Source: CAIZGX01 sp044374295 (GTDB taxonomy: Bacteria; Bacteroidota; Bacteroidia; Flavobacteriales_D; Sanyastnellaceae). Taken from it: DNA of 43,749 nt. A model generated the notes under the pieces. The model was not told the origin of the DNA, ran no database searches, and was given only the letters and a program-made list of their open reading frames with translations. The position numbers were made by a program, and so were the translations under genes. Below are positions 23,889 to 31,500 of this stretch, piece by piece; the stretch's first letter is position 1; each line of letters starts with the position of its first letter. The stretch covers positions 1 through 43,749 of the forward strand of contig JBILOU010000011.1 in assembly GCA_044374295.1 (NCBI GenBank), read 5' to 3'.

Positions 23889-23896
23889 TACTTTTG
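23889..23896 (+). promoter_or_regulatory. -7 promoter box TACTTTTG for the binding-protein gene
   Basis: An exact TAnnTTTG match four bases before the ATG at 23901. It directly follows the terminator of the sigma unit. Confidence 0.65.
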
Positions 23897-23900
23897 TCGC

Positions 23901-24995
23901 ATGAAATTGCAACGCCTTTTATTCGTTTTGCTCATTAGCGCTGCTTTTCTGAACGCCTGTTCCAATGGAAATGCATCGGGCGATGTCTCCGTTCTTTTTC
24001 AACCGAAATACGCCAAAGGTTTTCGTGTTGTGAAAAGTGGAAACGACACGCTCATTCAATTCCTCTCTCATTCTGATTCTCATTCTGATTCTCCTACTGT
24101 TTCTCATTCCGTTTCTCTTTCTAAAATCAATCCCGAAAGAATCGCCCTTCTCAGCACCACACATTCCTATTTCATAAATGCATTGGACGGAATGAAGAAC
24201 GTATGCGGAGTAACCTACGCTGACCGCATTCAGCTTGAAAATCTTCAAGCCCAAATTGCAAATGGAAAGACACAAAACTTAACATCGAATGGTGATGTAA
24301 ATATGGAAGAACTGCTCTTACTAAATCCATCGGTCCTGTTCAGTGTTCCCTTCGAATCAACACCCTATCAATCGAAATTGCCACAATGTGCTGTCATTCC
24401 AACAACTGAATATTTGGAAGAACATCCACTTGGAAAGGCGGAATGGATTTGTGTTTTTGGATATGTCCTTCGGCAGGATGTATTGGCGAGGGAGTTGTTT
24501 TTGAAAATTGAAAATGAATACATAGGTGCTGCGCAAGGACCTTCCGTAAGACCTTCGTTAGACCTTCCGTCAGGACCTTCTGCAAGACCCAAAGTATTTT
24601 TTGCCACCAACAACGGCAGCGACTGGACCGTAGCGAATAACCAATCTTATTGGGCCATATTGTTGAAAGATGCGGGGGCTGAATATGTGGGAGCAGAGGA
24701 AGGAAAAGGGAATTTGAATTTCGACAAAGAGCGCATGTTGTTCGCATTGAATAAAACCGATGCGTATGGCGAGTTGGTGTATTTTCCGAATACATCCAAC
24801 GTTTCACTTTCACAGTTGCATCCGGAATTCACGCAGAGCGGTCCTTTTCAACATAAAAAATTATTTTTCTGCAATGCCGCAGACAATGGCTTTTTCGATA
24901 AAGCACTACTAGAGCCGCACATACTACTTCAAGAATTGAAAATGGTTTTGAGCGATTCAACTTTTTCAGGGAACTATTTTCAACGAACACAATAG
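23901..24995 (+). CDS. ABC-type substrate-binding lipoprotein (iron-complex / B12 type)
   Basis: This 364-residue protein has a lipoprotein signal (LLFVLLISAAFLNAC). The body fits class III periplasmic binding proteins of the FepB/BtuF type: RIALLSTTHSYFINALDGMKNVCGV, NMEELLLLNPSVLF, then KVFFATNNGSDWTVANNQSYWAILLKDAGAEYV. The ligand is likely a siderophore, haem or cobalamin; no transporter genes adjoin. Two repeat-encoded insertions are visible: an SHSDSHSD-like stretch at about residues 56-75 and a GPSVRPSLDLPSG-like stretch at about 213-230. Both keep frame and break otherwise normal family sequence. An upstream ATG at 23844 lies across the terminator and is rejected. Confidence 0.85.
   Translation: MKLQRLLFVLLISAAFLNACSNGNASGDVSVLFQPKYAKGFRVVKSGNDTLIQFLSHSDSHSDSPTVSHSVSLSKINPERIALLSTTHSYFINALDGMKNVCGVTYADRIQLENLQAQIANGKTQNLTSNGDVNMEELLLLNPSVLFSVPFESTPYQSKLPQCAVIPTTEYLEEHPLGKAEWICVFGYVLRQDVLARELFLKIENEYIGAAQGPSVRPSLDLPSGPSARPKVFFATNNGSDWTVANNQSYWAILLKDAGAEYVGAEEGKGNLNFDKERMLFALNKTDAYGELVYFPNTSNVSLSQLHPEFTQSGPFQHKKLFFCNAADNGFFDKALLEPHILLQELKMVLSDSTFSGNYFQRTQ
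24066..24125 (+). repeat. 12-bp-period array (TCTCATTCTGAT type) in the binding-protein gene
   Basis: Units start at 24066, 24078, 24090, 24102 and 24114. The first two are identical (TCTCATTCTGAT); the others are variants (TCTCCTACTGTT, TCTCATTCCGTT). It encodes a Ser/His/Asp stretch. The strand is pyrimidine-rich and the units have no clear inverted symmetry, unlike the other arrays. Confidence 0.85.
24538..24590 (+). repeat. About-12-bp-period array (GACCTTCCGTAA type) in the binding-protein gene
   Basis: GACC recurs five times with spacings of 12, 11, 13 and 12 bases, so the array stays in frame overall. Units carry short inverted repeats around CTT and AAG (CTT-CCGT-AAG, CTT-CTGC-AAG). 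It encodes GPSVRPSLDLPSGPSARP. Confidence 0.85.
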
Positions 24996-25008
24996 AACAA
25001 GCAATACT

Positions 25009-25016
25009 TAACTTTG
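25009..25016 (+). promoter_or_regulatory. -7 promoter box TAACTTTG for the carboxylase gene
   Basis: An exact TAnnTTTG match ending four bases before the ATG at 25021. Confidence 0.6.
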
Positions 25017-25020
25017 CCGC

Positions 25021-26661
25021 ATGGACTCGAAAGAATTGGAATTCAACAAGAACGAAGACAAAATGCTTCAGCGCATAGCAGAACTTCAACGCAGATTGAA
25101 AAAGATCTACGAAGGTGGAGGCAAGAAGCGCATGGATAAAGAGCATGAAAAGGGAAAGATGACAGCGCGTGAGCGAGTTGATTACCTTTTGGATAAAGAT
25201 ACCGAGCGCATTGAAGTTGGTGCTTTTGCAGGAGATGGCATGTACTCTGAACACGGCGGTTGTCCGGCTGGTGGAGTAGTGGTGGTGATGGGATACGTTT
25301 CGAAGAAACTGTGTCTTGTTGTTGCGAACGACGCTACGGTTAAGGCAGGTGCTTGGTTCCCTATTACAGGAAAGAAGAACCTTCGTGCGCAAGAGATTGC
25401 CATGGAGAATCACATTCCCATTATTTATTTGGTAGATAGCGCTGGGGTTTACTTGCCTATGCAAGACGAGATCTTCCCAGACAAAGAACACTTCGGACGG
25501 ATTTTCAGAAACAATGCGCGCATGAGCAGCATGGGCATTCCGCAGTACGCTGCCGTTATGGGAAGCTGCGTTGCAGGTGGAGCCTACTTGCCTATCATGA
25601 GCGACGAAGCTTTAATTGTGGACAAGACCGGGAGCATTTTCCTTGCAGGTTCATATTTGGTGAAAGCCGCTATTGGCGAGGAAGTCGACAACGAAACACT
25701 TGGCGGTGCTACAACGCATTGCGAGATCAGCGGGGTGACAGACTACAAGGCTTTGAACGACAAAGATGCGTTAGATACCTTGAAGAAATTATTGAGTCAG
25801 CAAGGAAAAACAAGCAAAGACGCAGGTTTCGATCGCATTGCCCCAATAATGCCGAAACGCAAAGTAGAAGATATGTTGGGAATTCTTCCAACCGATAGAA
25901 CCACTTCTTACGAAGTGCGTGAGATGATTGAATGCTTGGTAGACAACAGTGAATACACTGAATACAAAGCAGAATACGGAAAGAGCATTGTGTGTGCATA
26001 CGGACGCATCAACGGTTGGTCGGTCGGAATTGTGGCCAACCAGCGTGAGGTGATTAAAAGCAAAAAAGACGGTATTCAGTTCGGAGGAGTAATCTATAGC
26101 GACAGTGCCGACAAGGCAGCGCGTTTCATCATGAACTGCAATCAGAAAAACATTCCGTTGGTCTTCCTTCAAGACGTAACAGGTTTTATGGTTGGAAGTA
26201 AAAGTGAGCACGGCGGAATTATTAAAGACGGCGCGAAACTGGTGAATGCACAAGCCAACAGTGTTGTGCCGAAGTTCACCATTATCATGGGTAACAGCTA
26301 CGGCGCGGGCAATTACGCCATGTGCGGAAAGGCTTACGACCCTCGATTGATTGTAGGTTGGCCAACAGCGCAAGTTGCAGTAATGGGTGGTGCCCAAGCT
26401 GCGAAGGTGTTGCTTCAGATTGAAGTGGCATCTTTGAAAGCAAAGGGTGAAACCATTACACCCGAGCGCGAAGCTGAAATGTTCAATCGCATTAAATCGA
26501 AATACGACGAGCAGACCTCTCCGTATTACGCCGCTTCTCGCTTGTGGTTAGACGCTGTTATTGATCCGGTGGATACGCGAAAGTGGATAAGCCTTGGTCT
26601 GGAAGCCGCATCGAATGCGCCTGCTGAGCGTGCTTATTCGGTTGGAGTTCTTCAAACATGA
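25021..26661 (+). CDS. Acyl-CoA carboxylase beta (carboxyltransferase) subunit
   Basis: This 546-residue protein has the two crotonase-like halves of biotin-dependent carboxyltransferases: KMTARERVDYLLD, then GSCVAGGAYLPIMSDEALIV, GGATTHCEISGVTDY, and in the second half QDVTGFMVG and GNSYGAGNYAMCGKAYDPRLIVGWPTAQVAVMGG. The closest types are methylcrotonyl-CoA and propionyl-CoA carboxylase beta subunits. The substrate is not fixed by what I see; the methylcrotonyl type is favoured by the GGATTHCxxSGVTD stretch. No biotin carboxylase or biotin carrier gene is adjacent. The stop overlaps the next start as ATGA, linking it to the membrane glycosyltransferase. Confidence 0.92.
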   Translation: MDSKELEFNKNEDKMLQRIAELQRRLKKIYEGGGKKRMDKEHEKGKMTARERVDYLLDKDTERIEVGAFAGDGMYSEHGGCPAGGVVVVMGYVSKKLCLVVANDATVKAGAWFPITGKKNLRAQEIAMENHIPIIYLVDSAGVYLPMQDEIFPDKEHFGRIFRNNARMSSMGIPQYAAVMGSCVAGGAYLPIMSDEALIVDKTGSIFLAGSYLVKAAIGEEVDNETLGGATTHCEISGVTDYKALNDKDALDTLKKLLSQQGKTSKDAGFDRIAPIMPKRKVEDMLGILPTDRTTSYEVREMIECLVDNSEYTEYKAEYGKSIVCAYGRINGWSVGIVANQREVIKSKKDGIQFGGVIYSDSADKAARFIMNCNQKNIPLVFLQDVTGFMVGSKSEHGGIIKDGAKLVNAQANSVVPKFTIIMGNSYGAGNYAMCGKAYDPRLIVGWPTAQVAVMGGAQAAKVLLQIEVASLKAKGETITPEREAEMFNRIKSKYDEQTSPYYAASRLWLDAVIDPVDTRKWISLGLEAASNAPAERAYSVGVLQT

Positions 26662-28277
26662 AAGGAACGTTAGCTTATTTTTTTTCGGGTGAAGGGAAGT
26701 GGCTTCACCGCGTCTTGCTTGCAGCAGCTGTTGTGCGCCTCATTGCCGCAATTTTTTCGGAAGGGTATATCATGTCCGACGACCATTTTTTGGCCGTTGA
26801 ACCGGTGTCATCTTGGGTTCACGGAGAGAACTACCACAACTGGTATCCGAATGCCTACAATGAAACTGATCATGCGCAGCCTTTTAGTTATGCCTATTAT
26901 TTTTTGAATTTCGTAATTCTGAAGTTCTGCGCCATCATCGGAATAGCGAATCCGTTTATTCAGGCCTTTGTTCTTCGTCTGGCTCATGCCGCTTTAAGTT
27001 TATGGGGTGTTTACTTATTTGTGAAACTCGCTGAAAGGCTTATTTCATCTGTCACCTGGCGTATGTATGCCATTTGGTTTTGGGTTTTCGGAGGAGTGGT
27101 CACGGTATTCAGCGTTCATCAATTGGTTGAAACCGCCTGCATACCCTTTGTGTTGTTAGCTTACTTGTATGTCTTGAAATACTTTGAGCGCGAGCGCATT
27201 GGCGCATTAATCATCGCTGCCTTGGCATTTTCTATTTCGGTTGGAATGCGCTACCAATTGGTATTCTTTCCGCTCACACTTGGAATGTATTTGTTGTGGA
27301 AACGAAAGTGGAGTGGGGCAGTGCTCTTCGGAATTTTCTTCACTCTCGGTTTTGCATTGACCCAAATAGACAATCTCTTGTTCTGGCACAAACCCATTTA
27401 TCAGCATTTACTCGATTACCAAGCCTACAATGCCACTCACTTCGCTGATTATCCGAGTAATGTTTTTTCTTACTTCGCTCTCATTTCATATTACATCTTT
27501 CCAGTTGTAACAATTGTTTTCCTCATCTCCCTTCGCCGAAGGCATTCGTCCGCAGGACATTCGTCTCCGACATTCGTTGCTCCGCAACATTCTTCCAAAG
27601 GTGCTTCGCAAGTGGTGCCAATTTTAATTGGAACTATTTTTTTTATTGGATTTCATTTATTATTTCCAAATCGACAGGAGAGATTCTTGTTGCCAGCAGT
27701 TCCTTTTGTTTTGTTATTAATGTTGAGATTTATCTCTAACCGATACCCTTGCTCCGCGTCTTGTGTAACATCTTTCGAAGAATCTTCCAACGGATCTTGT
27801 AACACATCTTTCGAAGAATCTTGGCTTCACAAAGCCATGCGCTGGTCCATCTACCTCTCCGCCATCTACACCGTCAGTTATACCTTCTTCGTCCCAAAAT
27901 CAAAATACCTCGAAGCCTCTCATGCCCTTTATGACAGAGGAGATTTCCAAAATGTGGTGATCGACAATTGGAAAGGGGAGGAGTCGGTTTGGTTGCCGAT
28001 GCATTACGTAGGGAAATTTGTTCATCCGTTTTCTATGACCAACAAGAAGTCGTTGGATCAACTGAAGCAGCAAATCACCCATCAACCTTTTTACGACTCG
28101 AAACGCCTCCCAGCACCCGCGCCCAACTATCTCATCATTTGGGGAAAAGAGGAATCCTACCCACGCGCCAAGGCCTACGAAGAAGCGGGCTTCCAACTCC
28201 AGCGCATATCTCCTGCTAACAGCGAATCAGAGCTCGGTTTTGCGTTGTACTCTCTTACCCTTTCTTCCCCTCTCTGA
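26658..28277 (+). CDS. GT22-like (ALG9/PIG-B type) membrane glycosyltransferase with repeat-encoded loops
   Basis: This is a 539-residue protein with about ten hydrophobic helices. An acidic motif after the first helix (MSDDHFLAVEP, D41-D42-H43) stands where GT22 enzymes have HPDE. The segment NRQERFLLPAVP (338-349) matches the HKEERFL-P region of that family. Such enzymes move sugars from polyprenyl-phosphate donors to extracytoplasmic acceptors; donor and acceptor are unknown. Two loops, at about 292-320 (HSSAGHSSPTFVAPQHSS) and 367-392 (SCVTSFEESSNGSC), are encoded by repeat arrays and look unlike family sequence. Both follow positively charged helix ends, so both are probably cytoplasmic. 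It is translationally coupled to the carboxylase gene. Confidence 0.75.
   Translation: MKGTLAYFFSGEGKWLHRVLLAAAVVRLIAAIFSEGYIMSDDHFLAVEPVSSWVHGENYHNWYPNAYNETDHAQPFSYAYYFLNFVILKFCAIIGIANPFIQAFVLRLAHAALSLWGVYLFVKLAERLISSVTWRMYAIWFWVFGGVVTVFSVHQLVETACIPFVLLAYLYVLKYFERERIGALIIAALAFSISVGMRYQLVFFPLTLGMYLLWKRKWSGAVLFGIFFTLGFALTQIDNLLFWHKPIYQHLLDYQAYNATHFADYPSNVFSYFALISYYIFPVVTIVFLISLRRRHSSAGHSSPTFVAPQHSSKGASQVVPILIGTIFFIGFHLLFPNRQERFLLPAVPFVLLLMLRFISNRYPCSASCVTSFEESSNGSCNTSFEESWLHKAMRWSIYLSAIYTVSYTFFVPKSKYLEASHALYDRGDFQNVVIDNWKGEESVWLPMHYVGKFVHPFSMTNKKSLDQLKQQITHQPFYDSKRLPAPAPNYLIIWGKEESYPRAKAYEEAGFQLQRISPANSESELGFALYSLTLSSPL
27535..27609 (+). repeat. Mini-hairpin array with ATTC linkers, inside the GT22-like gene
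   Basis: Consecutive small hairpins are each followed by ATTC: GCC-GAA-GGC, GTCC-GCA-GGAC, GTC-TCC-GAC and GTTGC-TCC-GCAAC (27535-27592). They are then followed by CC-AAA-GG and TGC-TTC-GCA without the linker. Stems differ, but the linker and the 3-base loop are constant. The array encodes a loop between two membrane helices. Confidence 0.88.
27758..27834 (+). repeat. 12-bp-period array (ATCT + 8 nt), second copy, in the GT22-like gene
   Basis: ATCT (first copy GTCT) recurs at 27758, 27770, 27782, 27794, 27806 and 27818, exactly 12 bases apart. TTCGAAGA appears twice between them. The 18-mer ACATCTTTCGAAGAATCT is shared with the GH3 gene array 13 kb away. The array ends in a 6-bp hairpin, TGGCTT-CACA-AAGCCA. 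Confidence 0.9.
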
Positions 28278-28293
28278 ACTCTTCTTACCTTTC

Positions 28294-28404
28294 GTTGCTC
28301 TGCAACATTCGCCCAACGGGCATTCGTCCTTTGGACATTAGTGGCTTCGCCACATTCGTCCTTTGGACATTAGTGGCTTCGCCACATTCGTCCTTTGGAC
28401 ATTC
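28294..28404. repeat. Intergenic mini-hairpin array with ATTC/ATTA linkers
   Basis: Seven hairpins in a row are joined by ATTC or ATTA: GTTGC-TCT-GCAAC, GCCC-AAC-GGGC, GTCC-TTT-GGAC, GTGGC-TTC-GCCAC, GTCC-TTT-GGAC, GTGGC-TTC-GCCAC, GTCC-TTT-GGAC. The last part is a 32-bp unit repeated twice plus a partial copy. The first hairpin nearly equals one in the coding array at 27576. The array begins 16 bases after the GT22-like stop codon. It makes up most of the first half of the 306-base gap 28278-28583. Confidence 0.93.
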
Positions 28405-28427
28405 TAAAATCACTTAGATTTTTTTGC

Positions 28428-28462
28428 CCCTAAGATGTTGAATTACAGGGTATTTCTTAGGG
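28428..28462. promoter_or_regulatory. Inverted repeat upstream of the giant surface-protein gene
   Basis: CCCTAAGA (28428-28435) and TCTTAGGG (28455-28462) are perfect inverted copies, 19 bases apart. They lie about 50 bases before the promoter box of the next gene. This could be an operator for a dimeric regulator or a weak terminator; there is no T run after it. Confidence 0.4.
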
Positions 28463-28511
28463 CTCAGTTAAATTTTAAAAAAAAATAATTAACACAAGCA
28501 TCTTGATAAGA

Positions 28512-28519
28512 TAATTTCG
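28512..28519 (+). promoter_or_regulatory. -7 promoter box TAATTTCG for the giant surface-protein gene
   Basis: A TAnnTTCG match 64 bases before the ATG at 28584. The leader is AT-rich and has no Shine-Dalgarno site. Confidence 0.45.
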
Positions 28520-28583
28520 TCTTATTATTGCTAACGCTATTTTTCAGCAAAAACCTAATCAAATTATTAATTAATCTAAACTT

Positions 28584-31500
28584 ATGAATCGTATGTTACG
28601 TTCTCAGTTGCCGAAAAATCCCAGGGATTTAACGGTGTTCGACACAACCACGGGCTCGTCTCCAGGACGAACGCGGGGAAGTTCTCTTTTTCAAAGAGGA
28701 CTTATTCTTTTCTCAATGTTGTTTGCTTTAGTTCTTGGTGTGAATGCCCAAACTTTTACAATTGGTGCGGGAACTACTAATAATGTATCTAACGGGGTTA
28801 CTCCTTTTACAACGAGTTATCACGATGGGCGAACGCAATACGTATATCTCGCGTCGGAGCTTACTGCAGCAGGTTTAACAGCCGGGCCAATTCACCAATT
28901 TGGATTTGATTGGTCAACAGCAGGATCGCCAGCGGCTGGAAACGTAAATTTGAAAATGGCAAACACCACTGCCACCAATATTACTTCGTTGCAAACACCA
29001 ACTTGGACAGATGTTTGGTCTTCCCCCTCTGTTTCACCAACAGTTGGTGCGGCAGGTACGGCATTTAACCTTTGGACTTTGACAACACCATTCACTTGGG
29101 ATGGTACGAGTAATTTGATTGTTCAGATATGTTTTGATAATGCTAGTTGGAGTTCGAACTGGGGAGTGCGGGTAACACAGTTTCCTGTAGGTACTCGATA
29201 TACCTATGGTTTATATGCGGACAACGCAGCAGGTTGCTCTATGACCACAGGGAGTGCCGGTTCTGCTTCAAACAGTAGAAATAGGCCCAATGCGAGATTT
29301 GTAAGACTGCCAGCCTGTTCTGGTGCACCTGCTGCTGCAGTGGCAAGCACGACGATTACAGGTGCAGTTTGCGGACAGCCAGTTGCTTTAACCGCAACAG
29401 GATTGTCTGGAGATGCCGGAATTTCAAACCAATGGCAAGTGTCTAACACTGCCGGTGGACCATACACGAACGTTACAGGAGGTTCTGGTGCAACTACCGG
29501 ATCGTATACTTCTGCAACTTTATCAGGAGGTAATTACTATTACGTTTTGGCAGCAACTTGTGCCAATAGCTCAACAACGACACTTTCAAACGAGGTTGCT
29601 GTTCAAATTTTAGCAACCCCGGATATTCCTGTTTTTTCAACTACAACAGGATTGTCAACTTCTGGTTTCACTGCAAACTGGGGAGCTGCCGCGGGAGCTT
29701 CAACTTACCTCTTGGATGTTTCTACGTCTAATACATTCGCATCATTCGTACCAGGCTTCAATGGTTTGGATGTTGGTAACGTAACTTCTTATGTGGTTTC
29801 AGGACTTACTGCAAATACCGATTACTTTTTTCGAGTTCGTGCAACAAACGGTACATGTACCAGCGCAAATGCAACTGCACAAACTTTCCGCACTGGTTAT
29901 TGCGCTCCAACTACAACATATGGTTGTGCAGATGGTGACGTAATTGCGCGAGTTATTTTGAACACGCTTGATAACACTTCGGGTACAGGATGTCCGAGTG
30001 ATCCAAATCCGTTTGATGCAAGTTTTAATGCCAACGTTCAAGGTCCAGGATATTCAGATTATACATCTAATCCAGCACTAACTACAACGTTATTGCCATC
30101 TTCTTCATACAGTTGCACAGTTTATGCTGGACAGTATAACGAAGGTTATGCAGCGTGGATTGATTACAACGATAACTTTATATTTGAACCTTCTGAGCGC
30201 ATCGGTTTTTCAGTAGGACAAGTTTTAGGAAGTGGCCAAGTTGGTGTATTAGGTTCTTCTGCAACTTTCCCAATTACCATTTCTTGTGCACCCCCATCAG
30301 GCGTTCACCGTATGCGTGTTCGTTGTATGTATGCTACGAACGGTTCCGCGGTTGATCCGTGTGTGAACAATAGTTACGGAGAGATTGAAGATTATTTAAT
30401 TACCATTCAAGCTCCTCCTGCTTGTGCCTCTTCAGGTCCATTAAGTAATACAGGACTTACTGCTACCTCTGCTTCATTCTCTTGGACTCTCGGTTGTGCT
30501 ACGGGAACCAATTACGATTTTGAGTATGGACCAGCTGGTTTCACACCAGGTACAGGTACATTATTGACGAACCAAACTGCTACAATTGCAGATGGATCTG
30601 GAAGTTACACCTTAACCGGCTTAACTCCTGCAACTAGCTATGATGTATATTTCCGTGTAAACTGCGGTTCTTCTGTGTCTCTTTGGTCTCCTGTCGTAAA
30701 TATTTTCACAGGACCAAGTTCAACAAATACGCAGTATTGGTTGTCAAATGTTGCAACAACAGGTGGCTTAACTAACTTTGACAACACAACTACTTTGTCT
30801 GCGAACGGATACGGTGATTATACGTCTACCCATTCAGTAAGTGAATTCCCTGGTAGTTCGTTCAATCTAAATTTCAATTACAACGTAACAAATTTTTACT
30901 ATTTCGCTAAGGTTTGGGTCGATTGGAACAATGACTTGGATTTCGACGATGCGGGTGAAACAATGTATACTACACCGACGGGTTTATTTTCAATGCCTCA
31001 TTCTGCTGCATTGAATGTTCCAGCTGGTCAGGCTCCAGGTAATTACAGAATGCGTCTTCGTTTAGACATGGGATCATCCTATTTAGATGGACTTCTTAAT
31101 CCAGTTGGAGTATATACTTTTGGCGAGACAGAGGATTACACTTTAACAGTAACCCCTCTTCCTCCAGCACCAACAGTAGATGTTATCGATCCTTTGGAAG
31201 CTTGTCCTGGTTCTACGATTGCTGTTACAGGAACATCGTTCATTGCGGTTAGCGCCGTAAATTTTGTAGATGCATCAACTTCAGTGAGCACGCCTGCCGC
31301 TTCATTCAGCGTTTCATCAACTACACAAATGAGTGTTGTTATGCCACAAGGAATGCCAGGTGGAACCTATGTGTTGAGTGTAACGAACATTACAGGTACA
31401 GGTTCAAGTTTGTTTATTGCTAAGCCAGGTGCTTCAACAACCATAACTGGAAACCTTGGATTGTGCGGTTCTGCTCCTGCTACATTGAACGCTTCTGGAA

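Noticed and set aside
23844..23900. Earlier ATG for the binding-protein gene
   Set aside because: It crosses the terminator and the promoter box; the lipoprotein signal starts naturally at 23901.
24829..25491. Minus-strand 220-codon open frame across the binding-protein and carboxylase genes
   Set aside because: Both plus-strand genes are well supported here; the translation has no recognisable domain.
25789..26397. Minus-strand 202-codon open frame inside the carboxylase gene
   Set aside because: An antisense shadow of a conserved gene with biased codons.
28294..28404. Mini-hairpin array as a CRISPR
   Set aside because: There are no constant repeats of 23 bases or more with unique spacers, and no cas genes. 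The constant part is only four bases.
28294..28404. Mini-hairpin array as a simple Rho-independent terminator of the GT22-like gene
   Set aside because: Stems are only 4-5 bp and are not followed by a T run; the multiple units do not fit.
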